In this document: positions 11,741 through 21,214 of the stretch, piece by piece
Layout: every line of letters starts with the position of its first letter
How positions within the stretch are numbered: the stretch's first letter is position 1
Assembly: GCF_003589595.1 (NCBI RefSeq)
Contig: NW_020654422.1
Span: forward strand, 8,350,921 to 8,414,920
Direction of reading: 5' to 3'
From: Hyposmocoma kahamanoa
Lineage: Eukaryota; Arthropoda; Insecta; Lepidoptera; Cosmopterigidae
DNA: 64,000 nt
The notes under the pieces: model-generated
Told to the model about the DNA's origin: nothing
Database searches by the model: none
The model's input: only the letters and a program-made list of their open reading frames with translations
Translations under genes and position numbers: made by a program

Positions 11741-12804
11741 ACTATTGTATATTATTTTAATCTAGTTAATAAACAGGATTCTTAAAGAGGTATATAGTTT
11801 GAAATTTAGAGTTTAGAGCGATATTATAAAAGTTTGAGTTTTAGGAATTACGGTCGAAGATAATGTTTTAATATTAATAATTAATAATATTATGTAATTA
11901 ATAATAATTTCAATTAAGGTTGTCATTTTGCATTCGTTATCAAATGCTGTTGTTGACTAAATTAGGTAACGTTGGGTATTTATTTGTTATTCTGTGCTTA
12001 TCATTGTGATAATTTACTTTCTTATTATTTGCGGAAGCGATTAATACCTATGTTTATATTATTTTTTGTGTTTCTTTTAACATTGGATATTTCTAGGGCT
12101 TATGAAGTTCAGACCTCGGGCTGAAACGGGGTTTGTTGGAGGACGCACATTTGTTCTCATTAGGCACGCGTCTGCATTTGTTTTTCAACGCATCCCGTTT
12201 TTGTTGCACGAGAGAGGGACAAATGAGGGCATGAATGATGTCGACCCCTCTAATCGCGGGATTACCCAGTTAAATCCCGGTAGCCCGTAGCGGTGACGGA
12301 CTTCGGAAAAGCAGGCATTTTTTTTTGTGAACTACATCGGAGGGCAAATTCCGTCTGTTTTTATCAAACAGGGTGAATCATATAGTTGTAGTAGTAATAC
12401 GTTGCAATGCGGAGCTAAATTGTTATATAATCATTGATGTTATAAGGGGAAATGGGCACATAAGAATAACGCAAGTAACCGTACTCATTTCTAAAATAAT
12501 TCTATTCACCTTTAACACTCACGTCCTTTTTAATCCTTTTTCCTTTGTTCCGTATATACCAAGTTTTCTTTCCAATTCTCCAATCTCACAATTCCCCGCT
12601 TTAAATCCGTTAGCGTTCCTGATGTTCCGTCCTTGGCGCTGGTGGCGTCCTCTATCAACTTGGTCCTTTGCTTTACAAATTTTTCGGTACTTCTTACAAT
12701 TAAAGAACGTATAATTAGGATAATATATAGTATAGCACAGTAATTGATATATTATAATTAAATATAAATTGAAATATGTAACTGTTAATGACATAGTGAC
12801 TAAA
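11741..12804. other. No recognisable gene
   Basis: AT-rich DNA with a GC-richer patch at 12100-12310. The open frames at 12102-12290, 12373-12714 and 12519-12794 show no domain. I see no transposon termini. Confidence 0.45.
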
Positions 12805-12806
12805 AA

Positions 12807-13052
12807 GCCGCGGTAACATGATGGTTTGATTTATAGCAGAGGCCGTGGATTCGAATTCGGGCTCGTACTTCTGAGTTACCATAGTTACCAGAAAACATCG
12901 TTATGAAACAGGCACGTCGAAGAAGGTGCACAGCCCTAGGAAAACGTGTGGACTTCCCAAACCCGCATTGGACCAGCGTGGCGGACTATGGCCTAAACCT
13001 CGCCTAAGAGGAGACCCGTGCTCAGCACTGGGATGTATTTGATGATGATAGT
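12807..13052 (+). repeat. Metulj-like tRNA-derived SINE, copy 1
   Basis: Plus-strand copy with a box B-like 'GGATTCGAATTC' and the diagnostic lepidopteran body 'CCGCATTGGACCAGCGTGG', 'GGACTATGGCCTAAAC', 'GAGGAGACCCGTGCTCAG', ending in a GATGAT repeat. This is the widespread Metulj-type SINE arrangement. A second copy lies at 46.5 kb. Confidence 0.75.
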
Positions 13053-13780
13053 TATTAATAGTTACTTAGTTGAAGATATTTCGAAACAAACATTTAATCT
13101 ATTAGTATGAATGAAAGTTATTAATCTTGGTAACATCATAGATGTACATAACTCGCATCTCTGGTTAAAAAATGACTCAACTCACATTTGTAAAATTTAC
13201 TGAAAACGGTATAACAAGGGCTGAATTACGGCTACTGAGTATATCTGAAGAGTTATTAAATATATCCTAAATGTATTTATTTCAATTAATATTGCGCCCT
13301 CTATGGAAAAATGAAAGAATGCATATATAATGTGTCTGTGTTTCTCCGTATAAATTGCACTTTTTAAATAATATCACACCACATTTTTTTGCAGTAAATG
13401 GATATGAATTGTGTTTGTGTTTCACCGGGGATGGATTATTAAATCAATGTTTGTCTCTGTCTTTCAAAGTTTCTAACATTAAGTAATATCAGTTTATTAT
13501 GTAATTAATAGTGCCTTTCACATAGCTGATATAGGCGAGAATATTAACGGTTGAAATCTAGTTCGATTCACAGAACATAAACCGAACTAATGCGGTACGT
13601 GATGCGAAGTTTGAATAGCGACGTACACAATCACAAACTCCGGGTAAGATTTGTCTATGCTTTCATAAGAGTACTGACTGCAGATACTTCAGCAAGTTGT
13701 ACACAGGCTGGAAAGTTATGATAATACGTTAAAATTTCTCAAGTCGTGAATTCCCGTGAGGAACGCCGCGTTTGCAGACG
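13053..13780. other. No recognisable gene
   Basis: AT-rich sequence. No coding frame above background and no repeat landmarks seen. Confidence 0.45.
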
Positions 13781-13787
13781 GCTATAT

Positions 13788-14070
13788 CGCCCCTTCATGG
13801 AAGAATGGCATAAGTGGAGTTACGTCAAAAACGTGTATTGCACCATTAGAATAATATAACCCACATCCTCTCTAATTCTTGCATCTCTATCAACTAATAT
13901 TGTAAATATAACTCACATCCTCTCCAATTCTTGTAACTCTATCGATTAATATTGTAGATAGTATTACAAGAATTTATATTTTGTATAGAGTTTATATTTT
14001 TCTGTATTTAATAGAGCAATAAACATGTTTGTCATAACTGCACTTATGCCACTCTTCCATGAAGGGTGCG
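13788..14070. mobile_element. 283-bp MITE with ~29-bp terminal inverted repeats
   Basis: The left end CGCCCCTTCATGGAAGAATG and the right end (read on the minus strand) CGCACCCTTCATGGAAGAGT are near-identical. The match continues through GGCATAAGTG, giving inverted repeats of about 29 bp with two differences. The flanks on both sides are ATAT, so the target duplication is probably short and AT-only. The interior is AT-rich and non-coding, so it would depend on a transposase encoded elsewhere. The superfamily is not determined. Confidence 0.7.
13855..13958 (+). repeat. Two 52-bp tandem repeats inside the MITE
   Basis: The block starting TATAACCCACATCCTCTC at 13855 is repeated at 13907 (TATAACTCACATCCTCTC), each ending AATATTGTARAT, with a few substitutions between the copies. 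The duplication is internal to the MITE and may help define a subfamily. Confidence 0.7.
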
Positions 14071-14794
14071 ATATATAAGATTCAAGGCAAGACAATAAAT
14101 ATATTGATCGTATTTTGTGAATGTCGTTACTGATTAGATCCGTAGAGGTCGAAATCTCAGCGCTTAGCTATTTATTGCCATCTGTTCAACTCAAGTTTGG
14201 GAGTAATCCATTTAAAAGTGTCAGATTAAAGGGGGTCGGGTGAATTTGCTTAGGCGGGTTTCGGTCAGCAATTTATGTCGGATCGCGCCACAGATGTGGT
14301 GTTGGCCAAGCAGCCGGCTTGCGGCGCTGTTTATAACAACAAAGGCGGAGTAATTAAATACTTAGACACGAGCCGGGCCGGATAATACCGCTGTACACAA
14401 CTGGTTGGACAACTTTTGAGTACAAACAGCACTTATACCGATAATAATTGGCCTGTGGCCGATGAAGTTGTGCTTCGTAGACGTCTAGCTTGAGTTGTGG
14501 TCTTAAAAACGTTAAGGTTTTAAGGTTAAGGTTTTCGGCACACAAATTTGGATGATATAATCATTGGATGAATTTTCTATGCGTACATAAAATAATTATA
14601 TAAAATTGCAAAGGTCGTAGAACAAAACGTAATTGTACTAGTGAATACAAGGAGCTTCTAAAACGAGGCACTAGTTTATAGTGCCTCAGATTAATGTGCT
14701 TTATGTTATTTAAGACGCGAGAATTATAGTTTTTGGAAATATAATAAATATCAATTTTATTTTTTTAATATCATGATGTTTTTTCGCTTATTTT
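14071..14794. other. No recognisable gene
   Basis: AT-rich sequence. The small minus frame at 14354-14545 has no recognisable domain. Confidence 0.45.
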
Positions 14795-14935
14795 TTGTGA
14801 AAATGCTCCACTAGTTTGTTATTATTATTGACACAAAGATCAAACAAACACAGAAAATTCTTTCGATTCGACTGGACTCGAACCAGCGTCTGTCACCTCA
14901 ACATAGCTACCGCTCTCACCAACTGGTTTCTTTTC
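14795..14935 (-). repeat. tRNA-derived SINE, family 1
   Basis: Minus-strand copy with box B-like 'GGTTCGAGTCC', tail 'TTGATCTTTGTGTCAATAAT' and the 3' segment 'CTAGTGGAGCATTTTCAC'. The head ends at 'CCAGTTGGTGAGAGCGGTAG', so box A is recognisable. It directly adjoins the GC-rich block 14936-15493. Confidence 0.65.
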
Positions 14936-15529
14936 TTGAGGAAGACCTTCTTGGGATACCTCTTCGCCGCGGGGACAGCGTAGAGGTTATATCTTCTACC
15001 GCCTAAAACCCGGTGAAAAACGGTGACCTTCTCGAGTGTTCTAGTGAGGTCTGGGATCTGCTTTGTGCACCGGAATCCCCCCAGCACCTGTGAGGAGCTA
15101 TGTTCTCTCCCTCCTCCTATCGGAGGCCCACGAGGATCACTCCTCCAGCTAGATGGTTCCCTCCTTCGCGGGAGTTTGTGGAATCACAGCGCCACAGTTT
15201 ATTAAGGCACTAACTGCAAACCCAGCTCCTCGATTTTTTCGAAGGCGGGAGAAATCCCGAGCTCAGCAAGCTAGATGGTCCTTTCTAAGCCTCCGGTCCT
15301 CCAGTCATCAGTGTAACACACCAACCAGCTACGGATTAGCTCCTCCTCCTAGCTAGGAATAGCTGTGTTGAGGCGACAAAAGCTGGTTCGTGTCAGAACG
15401 GTCGGAATCTGGCATTCTCCGAATCTGATATTCTGCCTGTTTGGCATTTTGCGTTTCTGACATAATGCGTCAAAACGGTCAGATCGTCTCGATGTGTTTG
15501 TTCGATCTTTGTATCAATAATAATTATAC
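14818..15529. repeat. Inverted ~36-bp SINE-tail repeats, 640 bp apart
   Basis: Bases 14818-14853 (including 'GACACAAAGATCAAACAAAC') match the reverse complement of 15494-15529 at about 33 of 36 positions. The left arm is the tail of the SINE at 14795-14935; the right arm has no SINE body attached. Confidence 0.6.
14936..15493. other. GC-rich unidentified block between inverted SINE tails
   Basis: A ~560-bp block that is clearly GC-richer than its neighbours. It holds two copies of an 'AGCTAGATGGT' motif (15149, 15270) and CTCC-rich patches. One minus-strand frame (14893-15087) has the coding-looking string GGRRYNLYAVPAAKRYPKKV, and plus frames 15023-15205 and 15153-15356 overlap it. I recognise no family. 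The block is bounded on both sides by the same ~36-bp SINE-tail sequence in opposite orientation, so it may be one end of a composite or of an undescribed retroelement. Confidence 0.35.
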
Positions 15530-15644
15530 CTAATTGCCATCATAATAACAATAATTGGTTTTAATATTTTTAGACAATTTCATACAATAAGTTGTATTGA
15601 ATATCAGGATGTTTCACCGCCATGATATTTATTTATTTATTTTT

Positions 15645-15780
15645 TGTGAAATCACTCCACTAGTATGTTATAATTATTAAACAAAGATCGGACACTTAGT
15701 AAGAATTCTCTTCGATCCGGCTGGATTTGAACCAACGTCTCCTAGCAACCGTTCCAGACGCTATGCCAACTAAGCAATTC
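15645..15780 (-). repeat. tRNA-derived SINE, family 1
   Basis: Minus-strand copy with box A 'TTGCTTAGTTGGCATAGCG' (about 15777-15759), box B-like 'GGTTCAAATCC' and tail 'GTCCGATCTTTGTTTAATAA' followed by 'CTAGTGGAGTGATTTCAC'. The bases before it (15604-15660) resemble those before the copy at 14.8 kb, so part of this region may have been duplicated. Confidence 0.7.
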
Positions 15781-17244
15781 TTACATTTCAAATTAAGGTG
15801 CGCTTGTTTAGTGGTGTAGAAAGTAAGTGTTCATAGTTGTGAGAGTGGAAGTCGACGCAGCCGAGAGTCACGTCAGTTGTTGATTTTGTTTTGCCATGAG
15901 CCAAGTTTGCGAATAAACGTCGTTACTCCCAGAACTTCGGCCATCGGGTTCTTCCTATTATTAAACTTTTATCCAACTGGGCCGGGAGAGAAAACCGATG
16001 CCGAACGGTTCTACTCTCCGAAACGATTGTACTTGGATCGTGACGTACGCAACGGCTTACAAAAGTAATAATTGAAATGTTTATGGCAGTTTTGTCCCGT
16101 AATCTTTACGTGCCTGGGAGATTAACGTTTGCATTATAATACCTAACACATCGAGTATGTAACCAGGAATAGAGACGAAATGTCAGTTAATTTGTTTGAA
16201 AACTATTCTGCCAAATTGACAATTGCGCTCCGATTGGCCAGCCGGAGTTCGGAACAATTAACGGGTGTCAATTGTTTCACTACAAATCGACCAGTTTAAT
16301 TTGAGTTTTGCTATAATGGACGAAAATTGAAAAGTTACATATTTAATATTTAATTACCGATGAAATGTCTTCCCGTTTGTTTTGTAATTAGATGGTTTGC
16401 TGTTTTACCTACACCACCGAATGGAACAGCATGATATTATCTTTATTACAATATATACAAAATATTTTTGGAATATACGGAGTCAGTTGTTGGCGCTGTA
16501 CTATTTCAGCTTTCTAATTTGTGATTTCAGCGCAAAAAAACTGTTGTAGACTTATAAAATTTGTATTTCGTCCATACAATTATGCTATTGTATTCGGCTA
16601 ATATCTGAATTCTACATTTAATGTTAATTAGCTTTGTGGATTCTAAACGCAGCCTTATTTACCTGACAACCTCATCGCTAATTACTTTATGCCTAACTAA
16701 GGCGCTGTCGAAATACGTATCCAAATCACGTTTCGGAGCTCAGTGTCAGTAGAGAATTGAATAAAGCGGAATATGTACAAACTTCCAAGTAATAATTAGG
16801 CAAAACGATGGAACAGGTAAATATTGTCGATTCGCACCACGCGCAGGGCACACGAACCGCCTTAATCGCCTCCGCGGCTACCAAATAAGATCACTTAAAT
16901 TCAGCACCCGTTGCCTTACATCTAGATTGCACTACGACCAGTATCGCTACCTATATGAACCCCAGAAGGTGTAATTACACAAAAGAAATTGAACTAAAGA
17001 AAATGTTTAACACAGCCTTCCGGCGGCCATTAGATCCTGCTGAATAAACTCGGAATTACTTAAATTTATTGGTTTCCTCTGTGTTAATAAGTTTATTGCC
17101 AGTTACGCGTACCGTTACAACGGTTTTGTACGTGACTGGTATTAAAATGGTTCTATGTGGTTATCAAATTTTAACTTTCATGGCTATATCAAGGTATAAT
17201 TTGTCTAGACATGCACTACTAACCGAAAGAGCGGATTTAAAATT
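15781..17244. other. No recognisable gene
   Basis: AT-rich DNA. The frames at 15877-16068 and 17069-17293 show no domain; the latter runs into a LINE 3' end. Confidence 0.45.
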
Positions 17245-17400
17245 CTTCAGATTTTTTACTAAATGTTGTTTTATTCGAATTTTGCGTACTTAGATGCCAA
17301 AAATCCGGAGTAGTGGTGGCCCGTTTAGCCATTGTATATTTACTATATACAATTGTACCTATATATTGCTTACCTATGAAATAAAGATGATTTAAGTTCG
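17245..17400 (+). pseudogene. CR1/Jockey-group LINE 3' end, fragment
   Basis: Bases 17283-17330 (GCGTACTTAGATGCCAAAAA, then TCCGGAGTAG) match the last codons and stop of the LINE at 47.2-51.2 kb. The shared 3' end ACCTATGAAATAAAG follows at 17373-17387. The reading frame is shifted, and nothing upstream of the final exon-like block is recognisable. This is a very short 5'-truncated or eroded copy. Confidence 0.6.
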
Positions 17401-18632
17401 AGTTAAAGTTCAGAAATTACAAACATTCTCGTTAAAAACACCGCAAAGTAACTTAAACAATGTGTCTTCGGATATCTTTAGATAGTTCACTTAAAAGTTA
17501 CGTTTTTGTTTGTAAAACTAAGTAACCTACATTATGATTTAAGTTAAAACTTAAACTAGACATTAAGAGCTGCAGTCGCAGTTAGTTTGCTGGGTATATT
17601 TTTCAGCGAGCGGGTAGTAGTAGTGTTCTCGACGGGCCAACTGTGTAGCTTTATTGTCTTGGTTTGAATTAAAAAAGTTCTGCTCGATTGCTACCTTAAT
17701 ACATTGAACATATTTTGCAGTTACAAATGTAATGAAATGAAGTGAGTTTGTGGGATTCTTAGGTAGGTATATAACTTATTTTAAATTGTTGACTTATATA
17801 ACTTTATTTCGCAAACCAGCGAAACCTTGATATTTAAGATGACAACGTCAATAAAAACACATTATGTTGGGAACTAAAACGAGAGAATTTTATTGACTAT
17901 TATAACTGTGACATATAATGTGCAATTGTAGTTGTTAAATTTTGATATGGTTGATCTCAAGTACATTTAGAGAAAGCCTAATGGAAAAGACTAATATTAT
18001 TTAAATCTAAATCTGTAGAATACTTGCTGTCGCCTTTGACGACCTCGGTTGTCCAGCGATTAAAACTGGGCTCTAGATGGCCCTAGATAGGCCCGGTAGG
18101 ACCAAATTAAGTAACGAAATTGTTTTTTTTTATGTATTTCTTTTATAAAAAATAAGTGCGCATTTAATTATCATTTCCCTTGATTAAAAGTGCATACCTA
18201 AATAATATCTATTCACTCTCGCCTTGAAAAGGCCCAAGTATAAACCGGTCAGGGAACAAGTCTGCAGATAGGGAAATTGGTTATGGTTTAATTGTTCTGG
18301 GTTGTGCCTCGGAGCGAATTCCGTTGTACAGGGAATTCTCTAGTTTGAGACCAGGTAATTGGTGTGATATTCTGACACTATAATATTATCATTTATTTAT
18401 AAATCGTCTTAGCATTATTACTCGCCTATATTGAATCAATATTTGTGCAGGCGCTGTATAAAAAAAATAAAATAGAAACCCTCAAACAGCGCAGGTAATT
18501 ATTAGTCTATCTAATAATTACCTAATTAAGTAACTATTAGTAGATCTATCACTTTTGCCATGATTTGTGTAAAAACGTGTGTATTATTAACTTTTATATT
18601 TTAATAATTATATTAAATAGTATTAAAATACA
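17401..18632. other. No recognisable gene
   Basis: AT-rich sequence with no coding signal and no repeat family recognised. Confidence 0.45.
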
Positions 18633-18868
18633 ATAACTCTTGTGTTTTATACCGAATTATAATAAAAAGTTCTTTCTTGATAATGACCTTCAATATCAGA
18701 TTTTATAAAAAAAAATGTCATGTTAATTTGCAATTGTAATTTTCGTATGTTATCGATCTTAAATTGTTAGTTTAAAATTATTTAAAAGATTGTAGCTGAA
18801 ATAAAAAAACAGGAAATATGTTGTCGCGCGCATGGCGATAGTGGAGCCATCTTTATCGGAATCTAAGA
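18633..18868 (+). repeat. Diverged direct repeat, copy 1
   Basis: This shares ordered blocks with 18960-19234: ATAACTCTTG, ACCGAATTATAATAAAAAGT, TTGATAATG, AAGATTGTAGCT and ATGGCGAT followed by GGAGCCATCT. The spacing between equivalent blocks is about 327 bp at the left and 376 bp at the right, so the copies differ by indels. Non-coding. Confidence 0.7.
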
Positions 18869-18959
18869 ATGACATTATTTTAGACTAGAGGTGTTTTAAA
18901 AAAATATAATTTGTTTAAAAAAACGTATTACGGTTAATAATTTTGTATTTTATTAATCA

Positions 18960-19234
18960 ATAACTCTTGGATTTTGTACCGAATTATAATAAAAAGTTCT
19001 TTAGTTGATAATGTCCTTCAATAATGGATTCCGTAAATATATTCGATTGCGTACTATTTAATTGTTAAGTTTTGTTAAAGAACATTTTACTGTCATGCTA
19101 ATTCGCAATTGTAATTGTGGTGTTTGATTGATCTTGAAATGATTGGTTTAAATTTACATAAAAGATTGTAGCTAAAGCCGAGAAACGGGAAAGATGTTTC
19201 GCGCGGATGGCGATTGAGGAGCCATCTATAACGT
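18960..19234 (+). repeat. Diverged direct repeat, copy 2
   Basis: Second copy of the unit described at 18633-18868. It contains the same 'GCGCG.ATGGCGAT' and 'GGAGCCATCT' end blocks and is roughly 40 bp longer through insertions. No open frame is shared by the two copies. Confidence 0.7.
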
Positions 19235-20060
19235 AGAATATAAAAAGAAATTAACTAGCGCGGGGCAGGCTGTTCCGTTTATCGGCTAATGGAGTCAAGA
19301 CATAGTGGTCTGTGGAAAAGAAAAAATAATGTTTGTGCTCTAGAGATAGAAGTAAAATTGAATAAATAAACAGCATTTGAATAACTACTTTTGGATATTT
19401 AATTTATTACACTTTCTTTTTTGAAATGAGTTGTGTTCTATAAATAGATGCGAATGAGAATTGACTCACTCTCTAAAGAGCATTCGCATGCAAATTGCGG
19501 TTCGGCACCCATCCACCTCAGCCACTTAAAACCTGCGCAGAACGCCTCAGGGGACAGCATTCATCGCTGTCCATGCGGATCTAGCTTCTTCTATCTTATT
19601 TCATGGTGAACAATTCTCATAATTTTAGCGGCAATTCTGGCCGGTGTACGGAAGTCAGAGAGCTGAAATCGTTAAGGACAGATCACTAAGAGACATGCCA
19701 TTAAAATTCTGCGTATTTTCTTGATTAGGCAAAACAAAAACGAAATTAAAATGTGTCGATGTCGCGTCATGGTGTCTGCATTGTGTGTGTTGCATCTAAG
19801 CATTATGCCGTACCCAGAATATACTCGAAGACATTCAGGAACAATGTTTCCTACCACCGTCCACTTACCACAGTCGCAGATAGGAAAAATATGTTACTTT
19901 AAAGAAAGATAATACATTCATTTCATTACCACAAATGACACATCAAAAGTAAAAAACGAAAAAAAGAGGAAAAAAAATTAAAGATACAATGAAAATATTC
20001 CATCGTGACACAAAAATATAAAATTACAAAACAAAAAATAATGTAACAAACTTATAAAAA
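19235..20060. other. No recognisable gene
   Basis: AT-rich sequence with an A-rich stretch at 19930-20050. The short frames 19672-19857 and 19721-19912 overlap on opposite strands and have no domain. No copy of the errantivirus LTR (26505-26755) was found here. Confidence 0.45.
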
Positions 20061-20061
20061 C

Positions 20062-20145
20062 CTTGTAAAGGGCCCGTAAATCGTTGATTTGTTCGAAAAT
20101 ACAAATATACACGATTTAGATCCGAAAAAAGCATTATTTTTCTAA
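20062..20145 (+). mobile_element. Penelope-like terminal-repeat remnant
   Basis: The blocks TTGTAAAGGGCCCG, 'AAATACAAATATACACGATT' and 'TAGATCCGAAAAA' are in the same order as in the right-hand terminal repeat of the Penelope-like element at 48.1-49.2 kb. No coding part is attached. It lies at the left edge of the errantivirus-type element and may mark where that element was disrupted. Confidence 0.5.
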
Positions 20146-20339
20146 AGAAAAATAAAATTAAAACAATGACTATTCACACAAACGAAAACATTGTTTATCT
20201 TTATAAACTCTTTGTGTGGTGTTGTGTGCTGCCGTAACAAAAGTGTTACTATTTCAGTATTCGCTGGAAAACACAATGCGTTCCCATAAATGATTTTGAG
20301 TTAGGACCCTAACTATTATTATTATCATTTTTAAGTTCA

Positions 20340-21165
20340 TCACATTATTTTAACATATTTTTTAAAGCAATATTCGTAATGCTTCGGGAATTTATCTTCT
20401 ATCTCCAATATTGATTTATTAAGCGATGTCTGGCTGTTGAGAGCATGATTAACCTTTTGTTCTTTGTCAGTCGCATGTTCATTTAAAAGCTTTAGTGACA
20501 GAGAAATGGCAGTTTCCAGCTTGGATAAGGTGTCAAAAATAATCTGTATGTTTATTTCTAATAATTTGTAAGAGCTGTCTAATTTAACAAAATCAATAAA
20601 TGTTTGTTCTGAAACATTTGTGTATCTAATAAGTTCAGAGATTTTCAAGGATAATTTATTTTGATTACGTACAACAATGGTCGATATGGTACTATTAAAG
20701 TTTTCCAGAAATAGTTTGTTTAGGGTTATTGCTTGATTAACGTGATGAGCAAGGTTGTTCTGATTTCATGATAGTATACTTATGGCAGTATTGTACCTCA
20801 GTGCGTCATTTTGGTCTAAGTTTCCAGTAATACTATGAATCAAAGTACCTAGGCCATCTATAAGAGCTCTTCTAAATCTAGTTTTACTTAGAGAATTATA
20901 CTTATCTAAAATACTATCTAATCTATCCGTAATATACCGTAGCAGAGACAAAAATCTAAATTTATAATTTTTACTTAAATCGTGAACTAAAGCGTCAAGA
21001 GTAAAAATTTGACTTTGAATGGTTTTTATATGATCTTTTATAGAATCTAATCTATAAAATGTAAAAACCATGATCAGACTGTCGAATTTTTGATAGTCCT
21101 AACTTGAATGGCAATATTCCGGGGCTATTGGTCATTGGCATTAGTTAGAAGTTACTTCTAACACA
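20340..21165 (-). pseudogene. env: env-like frame, F-type fusion protein remnant
   Basis: Two main open segments (21071-20766 and 20648-20340) lie in different frames, with an additional short start segment just upstream (about 21163-21070). A furin-type cleavage motif, R-F-R-R, followed by a hydrophobic glycine-containing stretch (ALIDGLGTLIHSITGNLD) matches the cleavage site and fusion peptide arrangement of errantivirus envelopes and baculovirus F proteins. The surface part is short and rearranged, and no clear transmembrane anchor survives. It cannot encode a working envelope. The assignment rests on the cleavage block and on its position after pol. Confidence 0.7.
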
Positions 21166-21214
21166 AGTAACTTCTACTTACAAGTAGCCCCAACAATGGA
21201 TACTGTAATTACTT

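Noticed and set aside
13855..13958. CRISPR-like repeat
   Set aside because: Only two adjacent 52-bp units without spacers, inside a MITE in a eukaryotic genome.
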